DNA of 64,000 nt from an uncultured beta proteobacterium (GTDB lineage Bacteria > Pseudomonadota > Gammaproteobacteria > Burkholderiales > Burkholderiaceae_C). The position numbers and the translations under genes were made by a program. The notes under the pieces were generated by a model, which saw only the letters and a program-made list of their open reading frames with translations, was not told the DNA's origin and searched no databases. Numbering within the stretch: position 1 is the first letter of the stretch; each line of letters starts with the position of its first letter. Shown piece after piece: positions 54,901-62,752 of the stretch. The stretch spans positions 1 through 64,000 of the forward strand of contig CAIMZI010000010.1 of assembly GCA_903845935.1 (NCBI GenBank), in the 5' to 3' direction.

Positions 54901-55194
54901 GGCCATACCAGGCCTGGCAACGGAGTAGGTATGCTCAATGCCAGCCATCTGCCCCAGTACCTGCTCGGCTGGTTTGGCCACCATGTTCTGCACATCCGCA
55001 CTGCTGGCCCCGGGAAAGGGGATCAGCACATTGGCCATCGTGACGTTGATTTGCGGCTCTTCCTCGCGTGGCGTCACCAGCACTGCAAACAGCCCCAGCA
55101 ACAGGGCAACAACAGCCAACAAGGGGGTTAGCGCATTATTTTGGAATGCCGCTGCGACGCGACCGGAAATTCCCAGGGTGAGTGACTTGGTCAT
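51919..55194 (-). CDS. RND-family inner-membrane transporter
   Basis: A 1091-residue proton-driven RND pump with twelve predicted helices and two large periplasmic loops. The ATG at 55194, seven bases after the MFP stop and with GCAGG upstream, is preferred over the overlapping ATG at 55224. The helix-4 motif FSIGILVDDAIVVVENIHRH carries the paired Asp residues needed for proton transfer. The substrate loop has AVTLWSKDATSAMDLETVAH. Sequence features fit the AcrB/HAE1-like branch rather than CzcA. No outer-membrane TolC-type gene is in the operon. The substrate is unknown. Confidence 0.92.
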   Translation of the reverse strand: MTKSLTLGISGRVAAAFQNNALTPLLAVVALLLGLFAVLVTPREEEPQINVTMANVLIPFPGASSADVQNMVAKPAEQVLGQMAGIEHTYSVARPGMAVLTVQFKVGVAHSEALVRLFDVLNANQDWLPKDLGTLTPIVKPKGIDDVPVVAVTLWSKDATSAMDLETVAHALETEVKAVPGVREVQTLGGPGRSVQIQVDPARMRARGIDILTLQKMVSAANYGMPAGTVVNPSASAQMLSVEAGEFLRNADDVADMVVGVSNGKPVFLRDVAVVSMGAQQVKSYVWFTPGAAAEKEAGTAIAAQTGQSYPAVTIQVTKKPGENAVDVSTAVRAKIDALRNTVIPSNVEVAATRDYGLTAAEKANKLIQKLAFATGSVILLVGFALGRREAIIVGAAVILTLTATLFASWAWGFTLNRVSLFALIFSIGILVDDAIVVVENIHRHQQLHPQARLIDIIPRAVDEVGGPTILATLTVIAALLPMAFVTGLMGPYMSPIPINSSLGMAISLAIAFTVTPWLALKFMREHGSHSEHDTALNKVEVKISKVQKLFNFILSPFLDSARKRWLLLVGILVVLLLSVGLAVVQLVVLKMLPFDNKSEFQVVVDMPAGTPLEETAATLQELGAFLATQPEVTNLQAYAGTASPITFNGLVRQYYLRSDMEQGDLQVNLVDKHHRSDKSHVIAQRLRPALEKIGLSHHARIKVVEVPPGPPVMSPLVAEIYGPDEAGRQSLALQVEKSFASTADIVGIDNSLREDAARAFLRVRRQRADSLGIPVAAIAQTVASALSGADAAYLHDGQSKYPVPVRIQLPLESQIGLDAILALPMRASNGQLVPLSELVQVEMGVIDKPLYTKDLKGVSYVFGDMAGNLDSPLYGLFAIRSNIEKQVKTSMGEYWIHQPTDTYRQYALKWDGESQITYDTFRDMGAAYGVGLILIYLLVVAQFKSYLTPLVIMAPIPLTIIGVMPGHALLGSQFTATSMIGMIALAGIIVRNSILLVDFIELQVSQGVAFKTAVLQSAVVRAQPIVLTGLAAMIGAFFILDDPIFNGLAISLIFGILVSTMLTLVVIPVLYYALFRHRMQASADSLTMSA

Positions 55195-55201
55195 GGCCTG
55201 C

Positions 55202-56278
55202 TTACTTGGCGGCGGGGACTGCATCGGGCTGAGAGGCTCGCACCGTATCGGTTGCTACCCATTCACCAGTTCGCAGACCTGAAAGCACCTCCACGCCCTG
55301 GCTGCCCAAATCGGCGCCAAAGCGCACAGCACGCAAGGCGAAATGCTGGTTCGCCACCACATACACCGCACTTAACTCGTTTCGACGAATCACGGCAGAT
55401 GCTGGAACTAAAAAATGGGAGTTGGAAGCCGTTGAATCCACTGAAAAACTCACCCGTACTTGTTGCCCCGGCAACAGCGACGCGGCCTCCTTGGCGGGCA
55501 GGTCCATTCGCCACTCCGTGGTTTGAGATACGGGATCACTGGAAGGCACCTCCAGTCGATTCAGTGGGGAGATGCGTTGATCCGGGCTTGAACCGTTGCT
55601 TACCAGCACGCTTGTCTGCTTGGCTTGGCGCACCGACAGACTACGCGATGCAGGTACCTGCACTGCTGCACGCAAGGGCTGCGGCGCGTACACCACCAGC
55701 AGCGGCGTACCCGGAACCGCCAAATCACCGGCTTGCGCAAAGGTCTGCAACACCCAGCCATCCATCGGTGCTGCCACGCGTGTGAAACCTTGAGAGATGG
55801 CAGACTGGCGTACGCTGGCAATGGCCTGATCGCGTTGCGCCTGGGCTGCCTGGTATTGCGTGTTGGCCGTGTCAAACGCGGCTTTGCTGACGAATCCTTG
55901 TGTCTGCAATTCACGGGTACGCTCCATCTGCGCCCTGGCATTGCGCAACTCAGCGTCAGCTTGGTCTGTTTGAGCTTGCGCACGCTGAACACCCACCTGG
56001 GCCTCGCGGTCATCAATGGTGGCGAGAACCTGCCCGACATGAACCCTGTCCCCTGCTTTCACGCTGAAGGTGGCAATCCGACCGGAGGCCTGGGCTGCGA
56101 CTGTGCTTTGCTTGACTGCCTGAATCACGCCATCCAAGACATAACTGCCTGCGGTCAGACTGCTTTGAACGGCCGCGATAGGAACGCCTTCGGCACAAGC
56201 CAACGCGGGTACTAGTGCCGCCACAGCGCCCAGCAGGCGTAGCATGGCCAGGTTCAGGGGGAAGTACGTGTGTGTCAT
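55202..56278 (-). CDS. membrane fusion protein of the RND pump
   Basis: A 358-residue periplasmic adaptor. A signal peptide ends ALACAEG at about residue 30; the ATG at 56278 is used but TTG 56299 and ATG 56245 remain possible because no start has a strong ribosome site. The biotinyl-lipoyl domain has SGRIATFSVKAGDRVHVGQV, then a coiled-coil hairpin rich in Gln/Ala (about 85-150), then the beta-barrel and membrane-proximal domains. It is the first gene of the operon MFP-RND-DUF2892-CsoR-like. Confidence 0.9.
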   Translation of the reverse strand: MTHTYFPLNLAMLRLLGAVAALVPALACAEGVPIAAVQSSLTAGSYVLDGVIQAVKQSTVAAQASGRIATFSVKAGDRVHVGQVLATIDDREAQVGVQRAQAQTDQADAELRNARAQMERTRELQTQGFVSKAAFDTANTQYQAAQAQRDQAIASVRQSAISQGFTRVAAPMDGWVLQTFAQAGDLAVPGTPLLVVYAPQPLRAAVQVPASRSLSVRQAKQTSVLVSNGSSPDQRISPLNRLEVPSSDPVSQTTEWRMDLPAKEAASLLPGQQVRVSFSVDSTASNSHFLVPASAVIRRNELSAVYVVANQHFALRAVRFGADLGSQGVEVLSGLRTGEWVATDTVRASQPDAVPAAK

Positions 56279-56329
56279 ATGCGCCCGGGTAAAGTTCAAC
56301 TATTGCCTACTCTGACCGACAGTTTAATA

Positions 56330-56341
56330 CATACTGGTATG
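56330..56341. promoter_or_regulatory. dyad near the MFP promoter, candidate CsoR-like operator
   Basis: CATAC-TG-GTATG, an inverted repeat with a 2-base centre, overlapping a second GGTATGGGTATG direct repeat, 52 bases before the MFP start. CsoR/DUF156 repressors often bind such TAC/GTA-flanked GC tracts. The link to the protein at 51302-51640 is inference. Confidence 0.4.
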
Positions 56342-56385
56342 GGTATGCAATACGTCGCCCAAGTAAAAAATATCGCCTTTTTAGA

Positions 56386-56399
56386 TTGACTTAGATCAA
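56386..56399 (+). promoter_or_regulatory. FNR-type box before the ccoG remnant and the MFP-RND operon
   Basis: TTGACTTAGATCAA, one mismatch from TTGAT-N4-ATCAA and part of a 16-base dyad (56385-56400). It lies 60 bases before the GTG of the truncated ccoG and 108 bases before the MFP start, so it could serve either direction. Confidence 0.55.
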
Positions 56400-56458
56400 T
56401 CGGCTGTATACGGGTACGGGTATTTTTGGAAAAATAAGCAACCTGCTGAAGGCTCCAA

Positions 56459-56632
56459 GTGTCTGGCTCAAACCCCACGGTCAAGAAGATCATTCCCATC
56501 TCCCTTCCCAAGGAGCCGATAGAGCCACCGACAGATGCTGACGCTGAATTGGTGTCGCCCTACCAAGCACACAAGAAGATCTACCTCCGACCACAGTGCG
56601 CGCAATCTATCCAGAACCACCTGATCCGCTAA
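56459..56632 (+). pseudogene. ccoG (cytochrome oxidase accessory protein) N-terminal remnant
   Basis: A 57-codon frame from GTG with a good GAAGG ribosome site six bases away. Residues 30-43 read AELVSPYQAHKKIY, like the conserved segment that precedes the first helix in CcoG/RdxA/FixG proteins (usually followed by PR-x-V-x-G-x-F and then Trp-Arg-Trp). After KIYLR the frame diverges and stops at 56632, so all membrane and ferredoxin domains are missing. It looks like the 5' end of a deleted ccoG with its FNR-box promoter still present. Identification rests on a short motif. The alternative is an unrelated small protein. Confidence 0.5.
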
Positions 56633-56825
56633 CTCCAGGCGATTTGCTACAACTCAATTTTTCCCGCACCGAACGTACTATCGACATCGCCAGGCAATCT
56701 TCAGTCGCTTAAAAGTGGTAACTCGCGGAGCCGAGGCACGTGCTCTGGCACAAGTGCCGAGAGGCAAGACCGTCCGATCGCTTACCCTAGGCTCGAATTC
56801 GATTGCCTCCGTGCAACAACGCCCG
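56633..56825. other. intergenic stretch without a recognisable gene
   Basis: 193 bases between the ccoG remnant and the HbpS-like gene stop. It contains a GGCAC/GTGCC hairpin near 56737-56760 that could end the convergent transcripts, but no T run follows. Any further ccoG sequence is too eroded to recognise by eye. Confidence 0.4.
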
Positions 56826-57320
56826 CTACAGATCAATCGCTTCGGTTATGGCAGCTATACCGGCCTTGGCGCAGCCCTCATCTGCGTCTCCTCCAGGAGC
56901 ACCCGAAACACCAATAGCGCCCAGCGCGCTACCCGCACCCTCAATCGGCAGACCACCTGCAACACCCGCAAAGCGTGCCAGGTTGCGCATTCCGCTTTGG
57001 GGTTTTCCGGCCTGCGTCTCAACGGCGAGGGCACTTGTCGCCATGCGAAAGCTTGCCGCTGTCCATGCCTTATTGGACGCCAACTCAACCGTATGCGCAC
57101 CAGCAAACCGGTCCCGCAACAGCACTTGCGCAAGGCCAGATCGGTCAACTACCACCACCGAAACCTGAAACCCCTGCTTTCTGCAGGCTTCTAGAGCAGC
57201 CCGGGCGGCAGTGAGCGCTGTTTCGGGCGTCAGCGATTTAGTAGAAAACACTGCCTCTTGCGCCAGGCACTCGCCTGCCAAAGCAAACAAACCGAGCGCA
57301 AAGATAAGGGAACGAGGCAT
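56826..57320 (-). CDS. GlcG/HbpS-family (DUF336) exported protein
   Basis: A 164-residue protein with a signal peptide ending CLAQ near residue 21. The ATG at 57320 follows GGAG; the TTG four codons earlier is less likely. The body matches the GlcG/HbpS fold: VVVVDRSGLAQVLLRDRFAG, NKAWTAASFRM and GGLPIEGAGSALGAIGVSGA near the end. HbpS of Streptomyces binds haem extracellularly and GlcG occurs in glycolate operons, so the role here is open. It is divergent from cbbM, the position often taken by cbbR in other bacteria. A link to glycolate from RuBisCO is a tempting but unproven idea. Confidence 0.85.
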   Translation of the reverse strand: MPRSLIFALGLFALAGECLAQEAVFSTKSLTPETALTAARAALEACRKQGFQVSVVVVDRSGLAQVLLRDRFAGAHTVELASNKAWTAASFRMATSALAVETQAGKPQSGMRNLARFAGVAGGLPIEGAGSALGAIGVSGAPGGDADEGCAKAGIAAITEAIDL

Positions 57321-57359
57321 GGATGACTCCAATTTTTTTCAAGACGACACGCGACGGTG

Positions 57360-57380
57360 CCGTGGCTGAAGTTACCACGG
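57360..57380. promoter_or_regulatory. inverted repeat in the cbbM upstream region
   Basis: CCGTGG and CCACGG arms with a 9-base loop, 143 bases upstream of cbbM and 40 bases upstream of the divergent HbpS-like start. It could be a regulator site or an RNA hairpin in either leader. Its role is unknown. Confidence 0.35.
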
Positions 57381-57413
57381 TGGCTCAGGGTTGAACAGCC
57401 GGGCTTTGAATGC

Positions 57414-57429
57414 ATCAGAAAAAACTGAT
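57414..57429. promoter_or_regulatory. candidate CbbR site upstream of cbbM
   Basis: ATCAG-AAAAAA-CTGAT, a perfect 5-base dyad around six As. It contains TCA-N8-TGA and fits the TNA-N7/8-TNA CbbR pattern as well as the LysR T-N11-A pattern. It lies 94 bases before the cbbM ATG. A second A/T-rich half-site cluster follows at about 57441-57456. Confidence 0.5.
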
Positions 57430-57522
57430 TCGACACGCAGTTAAATTGAATTTTCATAGCGAATGTGCTTCCCTATAGTCGGCTCCATTGATAGTACTTT
57501 TTGCACCCTAAGGAGTAAACCC

Positions 57523-58902
57523 ATGGACCAATCCAATCGCTACGCCGACCTCAGTTTGAAGGAGAGCGAGCTCATCGCGGGAGGACGCCACATTTTGGTG
57601 GCCTACAAGATGAAGCCCAAATCCGGCCATGGCTACCTGGAAGCCGCCGCGCACTTTGCCGCAGAGTCCTCCACCGGCACCAATGTTGAGGTGAGCACCA
57701 CCGATGACTTCACACGGGGTGTGGACGCGCTGGTGTACCACATTGACGAAGCCAGCGAGGACATGCGCATTGCCTATCCGCTGGACCTCTTTGACCGAAA
57801 TATGACCGATGGCCGCATGATGATCGTGTCATTTTTGACGCTGGTGATTGGCAACAACCAAGGCATGGGTGACATTGCGCACGCCAAGATCCACGACTTC
57901 TACATGCCAGAGCGCGCAATCCAATTGTTTGATGGACCGGCTAAAGACATCTCCGACATGTGGCGCATCTTGGGCCGCCCGATAAAGGACGGAGGCTACA
58001 TTGCTGGCACCATCATCAAGCCCAAGCTGGGCCTGCGCCCCGAACCCTTTGCGGCAGCGGCCTACCAGTTCTGGTTGGGCGGTGACTTTATCAAGAACGA
58101 CGAGCCACAGGGCAACCAGACCTTCGCGCCCCTGAAAAAGGTGATGCCTCTGGTGGCCGATGCGATGAAGCGCGCCCAGGACGAGACCGGTCAGCCCAAG
58201 CTGTTTTCGGCCAACATCACGGCCGACGACCATTTTGAGATGTGCGCTCGCGCCGACTACATTCTGGAAACCTTCGGAGCCGACGCCGACAAGGTGGCTT
58301 TTTTGGTGGACGGATTTGTCGGTGGACCCGGCATGGTGACTACAGCCCGCAGGCAGTACCCCAACCAATACCTGCACTACCACCGCGACGGCCACGGCAT
58401 GGTGACATCGCCCTCGGCCAAGCGCGGCTATACAGCCTTTGTGCTGGCCAAGATGTCGCGCCTGCAGGGTGCGTCCGGTATCCACGTGGGCACCATGGGT
58501 TACGGCAAAATGGAAGGCGAGAACGAAGACAAAGTCATCGCCTACATGATTGAGCGCGACGAGTGCCAGGGCCCGGTTTACTTCCAAAAGTGGTATGGCA
58601 TGAAGCCCACCACGCCGATCATTTCCGGCGGTATGAATGCGCTGCGTTTGCCGGGCTTCTTCGAGAACCTGGGCCACGGCAATGTGATCAACACCTCGGG
58701 GGGAGGCTCCTATGGCCACATCGACTCGCCAGCCGCAGGCGCTATTTCCCTGCGCCAGTCCTATGAGTGCTGGAAGTCGGGAGCAGACCCGATCGAATAC
58801 GCCAAGGAACACCAGGAGTTTGCGCGTGCCTTTGCCTCATTCCCAGGAGACGCGGACAAGCTGTATCCAGGCTGGCGAGAGAAGTTGGGCGTGCACCGCT
58901 GA
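57523..58902 (+). CDS. cbbM: form II ribulose-1,5-bisphosphate carboxylase/oxygenase
   Basis: A 459-residue form II RuBisCO, the usual length, needing no small subunit. The ATG at 57523 has AAGGAG seven bases upstream. The catalytic residues keep R. rubrum-type numbering: K166 in [12 protein letters not shown], carbamylated K191 with D193 and E194 in [10 protein letters not shown]. The flexible loop-6 region [11 protein letters not shown] and the phosphate-binding ISGGMNALR and [10 protein letters not shown] segments are intact. Form II enzymes have low CO2/O2 specificity and suit low-O2, high-CO2 settings. It is co-transcribed with cbbQ and cbbO. Confidence 0.98.
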   Translation: MDQSNRYADLSLKESELIAGGRHILVAYKMKPKSGHGYLEAAAHFAAESSTGTNVEVSTTDDFTRGVDALVYHIDEASEDMRIAYPLDLFDRNMTDGRMMIVSFLTLVIGNNQGMGDIAHAKIHDFYMPERAIQLFDGPAKDISDMWRILGRPIKDGGYIAGTIIKPKLGLRPEPFAAAAYQFWLGGDFIKNDEPQGNQTFAPLKKVMPLVADAMKRAQDETGQPKLFSANITADDHFEMCARADYILETFGADADKVAFLVDGFVGGPGMVTTARRQYPNQYLHYHRDGHGMVTSPSAKRGYTAFVLAKMSRLQGASGIHVGTMGYGKMEGENEDKVIAYMIERDECQGPVYFQKWYGMKPTTPIISGGMNALRLPGFFENLGHGNVINTSGGGSYGHIDSPAAGAISLRQSYECWKSGADPIEYAKEHQEFARAFASFPGDADKLYPGWREKLGVHR

Positions 58903-58951
58903 TATGCACCGCTAAAAGTTAGATGGTTGGCAACCCAGGAAAAGTAACACC

Positions 58952-59743
58952 ATGAACACCAACGCGTCCGTCCAGCCTTACTACGCAGCGCACGGCAACG
59001 AAGTAGCCCTGTACGAAGCAGCCTACTCCGCGCGCCTGCCGGTCATGCTCAAGGGGCCGACGGGTTGCGGCAAGTCACGCTTCGTCGAATACATGGCCTG
59101 GAAGCTTGGCAAGCCCCTGGTCACCGTGGCCTGCAACGAGGACATGACCGCGTCTGACCTGCTGGGTCGCTATCTGCTGGAGGCCAATGGCACGCGCTGG
59201 TTGGATGGGCCTTTGACAACCGCCGCGCGCATAGGCGCCATCTGCTATCTGGATGAAATTGTGGAGGCACGCCAGGACACCACGGTGGTGATACATCCGC
59301 TGACCGATCACCGGCGTCAGCTGCCGCTGGACAAGTGCGGTGAGCTCATCCATGCCCACCCGGACTTCCAACTGGTGATCTCCTACAACCCCGGCTACCA
59401 GAGTGTGCTCAAGGATTTGAAGCAGTCCACCAAACAGCGCTTTGTCGCCTTTGACTTTGACTACCCTGCCCCCGATTTGGAGGCGCGTATTGTGTCCAAT
59501 GAGAGCGGTCTGCCAATCGGACGGGCTGCGCAGCTGGTGCAGATCGGAGTGGCCGCACGCAGACTCAAGGGCCACGGGCTGGATGAAGGCATTTCCACCC
59601 GCCTGCTGGTGTATGCAGCAACGCTGATGCAGCGAGGTGTTGCGGCACAGGACGCCTGCCGCATGGCTTTGGTGCGACCTATCACCGACGACGCCGACAT
59701 TCGCGCCACGCTGGACAACGCGATAACGGCTGTGTTTGCCTAA
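58952..59743 (+). CDS. cbbQ: CbbQ, RuBisCO activase AAA+ ATPase
   Basis: A 263-residue MoxR-type AAA+ ATPase. Walker A is GPTGCGKS at 35-42. Walker B lies in [10 protein letters not shown] at about 95, and the sensor region in [10 protein letters not shown] at about 145. With CbbO it forms the activase that removes inhibitory sugar phosphates from RuBisCO active sites (family knowledge). It starts 49 bases after cbbM and precedes cbbO by 12 bases. Confidence 0.96.
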   Translation: MNTNASVQPYYAAHGNEVALYEAAYSARLPVMLKGPTGCGKSRFVEYMAWKLGKPLVTVACNEDMTASDLLGRYLLEANGTRWLDGPLTTAARIGAICYLDEIVEARQDTTVVIHPLTDHRRQLPLDKCGELIHAHPDFQLVISYNPGYQSVLKDLKQSTKQRFVAFDFDYPAPDLEARIVSNESGLPIGRAAQLVQIGVAARRLKGHGLDEGISTRLLVYAATLMQRGVAAQDACRMALVRPITDDADIRATLDNAITAVFA

Positions 59744-59755
59744 AGGTTCAGCGCC

Positions 59756-62011
59756 ATGCTATCCGAGCGGCGCGCGCAACTCGACTGCGCCTTCACCGAG
59801 ATAGACGCCGTCTTTGCGGACTGCATGGTCGAAGCACAAGCGCTGCTCTCTGCCCCGGCATTGGATGCCTACATCGAGAGTGCCCGTTTTCTGGGCAAGA
59901 TGGGGCGCGGTGTCGAGCCCCTGCTGATCTTCCTGCAAAGCTGGCCACAGACTGCCAGCTTTGCAGGTGAGGCTACACTGCCTGCGGTGATGAACACGGT
60001 ACGGGCAATCAACCAGTCCCCCAATGGGCGCGCCATTGCGCCCTTGTTGCAATCCCTACCGGCTGTAGCACGCAGGCTGCCGGCGCCGGAATCGCTGCAG
60101 CACTATCTGGACCTGGCTTTGGAACTGCTCGTGCAAACCAGTGGGTCCATCCATGGCATCCACAAGACCTATGCCAGTCCCTGCCTGATTGCCTTTTTTG
60201 AACATGCACCCCAGGTACTGCAATCGCTTTCCATCGACGGCATGCGGACTTGGGCGCGATATGGTGTGCGCCACTACCACCACCATCCGGAACAGCAGCG
60301 ACAGTACTTTTCCCTTCAATCCAGCGACAGCCTGGCCGTACTGCAACGCGAGCGCCACGGCACGCTCTTGGTAGACCAGTTGCGCAAGCTGGAGTTGTAC
60401 CTACTGGCCTTGTGGCAGGACCAGGCGCTGTTGGTGTCCTACAGCACGACAACCGCGACCAGCGCCATGCAGCCCTACTACGACGCGATGGGCATGCGCT
60501 TGCCAGATGTGTATGGCGACACAGCCATCGTGTCTGGCCCTGACCGCTACCGCGCGGCGCTGGCCCACATGGCAGCCCATCGGCGCTGGAGCAGCGCGGT
60601 ATATGCCGACAACTACAGCCCGGCGCAGCGCCTGGCCATTGAGTGCTTTGAAGATGCGCGCGTCGATGCGCTGAGCCTGCGCATCTATCCTGGTTTGCGA
60701 CCGATCTTTCTTGCGCTGAATCCTGCCCCCGCTGTGGATGCCTGCAACCCGCTCACGCATTCCTGCTTGCGCCACCGCCTGGCCATGCTGGCACACGCGC
60801 TGCTATGCGCCATACCTGGTCCGTGGCCGCTGCAGCAAGCGGATTACGCGGACCCGGTCATGCGCGAGCACGTAAGGCGTTGGACTGTGGCGATGGAATC
60901 CAGTGACTCCAGCAGCTCCGACATGGCCGAATTGGCGATTGCCTATCTTGCCAAGACCCGCTGCCAGAGCGATCAGCAAGCCACCACCTGGTTTGCCGAC
61001 AGCCAATGGGACTACCGCGACGACAACCGCCATCTGTGGAAGTTTCATGAACTGAGCGATGACGAAGAGTCATTCGAGACGCCCAAGCAAACAGTCGACA
61101 CACAACAGCTGCAAAGCCTGCCGCCACGCCACTATTCCGAATGGGATTACCTCAGTCAAAGCTACCGACCCGACTGGGTCAGCCTTTTTGAGGGTCTCCA
61201 TCCGGCCGCTCAGGGCAGTCACATTGACCTGGTGTTGGAAAAACACCGTGCCCTGGCAAAACGGCTGAAAAGAATGCTGGACCTGCTCAAGCCACACGAG
61301 CGTGTGCGCCTGCGCTACCAGGAAGAGGGCAATGAATTGGATCTGGATGTGGCCATTCGGGCCTTCACCGACCTTCAGGCTAAAAGTCAGCCGGATGGGC
61401 GTATCTGTGAGAGCCAGAGCAGCAACGGGCGTAGCATCGCCGTCACCTTGCTGCTGGACCTGTCCGAGTCGCTGAATGACAAGGTGCCGGGGTCTTCACA
61501 AAGCATTCTGGAGCTTAGCCAGGAAGCCGTGGCTTTGCTGGCCTGGACGGTGGATCAACTAGGTGACCCGCTGGCCATCGCCGGATTTCATTCGAACAGT
61601 CGCCATGATGTGCGCTACCTGCACATCAAGGGTTTTGGCGAGCATTGGGGAGATGCGGTAAAAAGCCGTATGGCCGCCATGCAGGCCGGTTTCTCCACTC
61701 GCATGGGCGCAGCAATGCGGCATGCAGCTCACACCCTGGCCAGCCAAAAGACCGATGTCAAACTGCTGTTGGTGCTGACCGATGGAAGCCCATCGGATGT
61801 AGACGTTAGCGATGAGGCACTGCTTGTTCAGGACGCACGGCAGGCGGTAAAAGAGCTGGCAACTCAAGGAATCACCACGTACTGCATCAACTTGGACGCA
61901 AAGGCAGACGCTTACGTCCGCGATATTTTTGGCAAGCAATACACGGTGGTGGATCGGATTGCCACGCTGCCAGAAAAGCTGCCCAAGCTATTTATGCGCC
62001 TCACAAAATAA
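59756..62011 (+). CDS. cbbO: CbbO, VWA-domain adaptor of the RuBisCO activase
   Basis: A 751-residue partner of CbbQ. The long N-terminal region includes an IECFEDARVDAL segment at about 297-308. The C-terminal von Willebrand A domain (about 560-750) carries the metal-site motif DLSESLND and later LTDGSPSD. This domain docks on RuBisCO in characterised CbbQO systems. Length is near the family norm. It ends 15 bases before the convergent FNR-type gene; no terminator hairpin is visible between. Confidence 0.95.
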   Translation: MLSERRAQLDCAFTEIDAVFADCMVEAQALLSAPALDAYIESARFLGKMGRGVEPLLIFLQSWPQTASFAGEATLPAVMNTVRAINQSPNGRAIAPLLQSLPAVARRLPAPESLQHYLDLALELLVQTSGSIHGIHKTYASPCLIAFFEHAPQVLQSLSIDGMRTWARYGVRHYHHHPEQQRQYFSLQSSDSLAVLQRERHGTLLVDQLRKLELYLLALWQDQALLVSYSTTTATSAMQPYYDAMGMRLPDVYGDTAIVSGPDRYRAALAHMAAHRRWSSAVYADNYSPAQRLAIECFEDARVDALSLRIYPGLRPIFLALNPAPAVDACNPLTHSCLRHRLAMLAHALLCAIPGPWPLQQADYADPVMREHVRRWTVAMESSDSSSSDMAELAIAYLAKTRCQSDQQATTWFADSQWDYRDDNRHLWKFHELSDDEESFETPKQTVDTQQLQSLPPRHYSEWDYLSQSYRPDWVSLFEGLHPAAQGSHIDLVLEKHRALAKRLKRMLDLLKPHERVRLRYQEEGNELDLDVAIRAFTDLQAKSQPDGRICESQSSNGRSIAVTLLLDLSESLNDKVPGSSQSILELSQEAVALLAWTVDQLGDPLAIAGFHSNSRHDVRYLHIKGFGEHWGDAVKSRMAAMQAGFSTRMGAAMRHAAHTLASQKTDVKLLLVLTDGSPSDVDVSDEALLVQDARQAVKELATQGITTYCINLDAKADAYVRDIFGKQYTVVDRIATLPEKLPKLFMRLTK

Positions 62012-62026
62012 GGCACTACATAGACC

Positions 62027-62731
62027 CTATCGATCCAGCAGTAGATCGGGCTTTCGAATGAAATAAATGCGCGATGCTTTGTTCGCTGGCTCGATGATGC
62101 CCTCGTGCGCCAACTTGCTGATCTCCCTGCTCACCGTCTCTAACTTGAGGTTCAACATCGCGCCCATGTCTTCGCGAGTAAACAGCGTGCAAGTCAGGCC
62201 GTCCAGAGGATTGCGCATCTTTCGTACCAGTGCGGCCACGCGCTGAGTGGCCGTACCGAAATTCAAATCAGCTAACCAATCGTCGGCATCCTTGAGCGCA
62301 AAATTCCACTTTTGCATCAACCTATGGTGCATGCGAAGGCTGCTTCCGCCCAGCCGGTTAATCACATCCAGAGGGATTCGACACACCGACACTTCCGTCA
62401 GGGCCACCGCCTCACTGTTATACCGTTGTGTCGCCAATGCCTCCAGACCCACCACATCCCCGGGGCGAAGTACCCGCACGATACGTTTGCGGCCATCCGC
62501 GGTCACACGCACCAGCTTGACCATTCCTGTGCGCAGCGTGAAGATACCCCGCGCCGCGTCACCCTCATCGTACAGACTAGCTCCGCCTTTGAACTCCAGG
62601 TCGTCAATGGGTGCGTGAATCAGCCCGAAGTCATGCTCATTCAAATCGGCGAACAAGACCATTTCCCGAATTGCACAATCCCGGCAATTGGATGTTCCCC
62701 TCCATGCTGAGTCAGTTTTAATTGGAATCAT
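62027..62731 (-). CDS. CRP/FNR-family regulator with FNR-type recognition helix
   Basis: A 234-residue regulator with a cyclic-nucleotide-binding-like fold and a winged helix-turn-helix. The recognition helix residues ETVSR (198-202) match the E-x-x-S-R of FNR, predicting TTGAT-N4-ATCAA targets. For the Fe-S cluster, C16, C19 (NCRDC) and C117 (VSVCRIP) align with FNR Cys20, Cys23 and Cys122, but the position of Cys29 holds Val. Three of four ligands remain, with an extra C181. It may sense oxygen differently, or not at all. The two FNR-like boxes in this window are candidate targets. Confidence 0.9.
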   Translation of the reverse strand: MIPIKTDSAWRGTSNCRDCAIREMVLFADLNEHDFGLIHAPIDDLEFKGGASLYDEGDAARGIFTLRTGMVKLVRVTADGRKRIVRVLRPGDVVGLEALATQRYNSEAVALTEVSVCRIPLDVINRLGGSSLRMHHRLMQKWNFALKDADDWLADLNFGTATQRVAALVRKMRNPLDGLTCTLFTREDMGAMLNLKLETVSREISKLAHEGIIEPANKASRIYFIRKPDLLLDR

Positions 62732-62752
62732 TGACTCAGGGGAATACGCCTA

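Noticed and set aside
51919-55194. RND protein as a CzcA-type heavy-metal pump
   Set aside because: The helix-4 region and operon lack the usual Czc companions, and no metal-binding His-rich regulator or sensor kinase is nearby. Left as RND of unknown substrate.
57829-58812. 327-codon minus-strand open frame inside cbbM
   Set aside because: Shadow of form II RuBisCO, whose catalytic residues are all on the plus strand.
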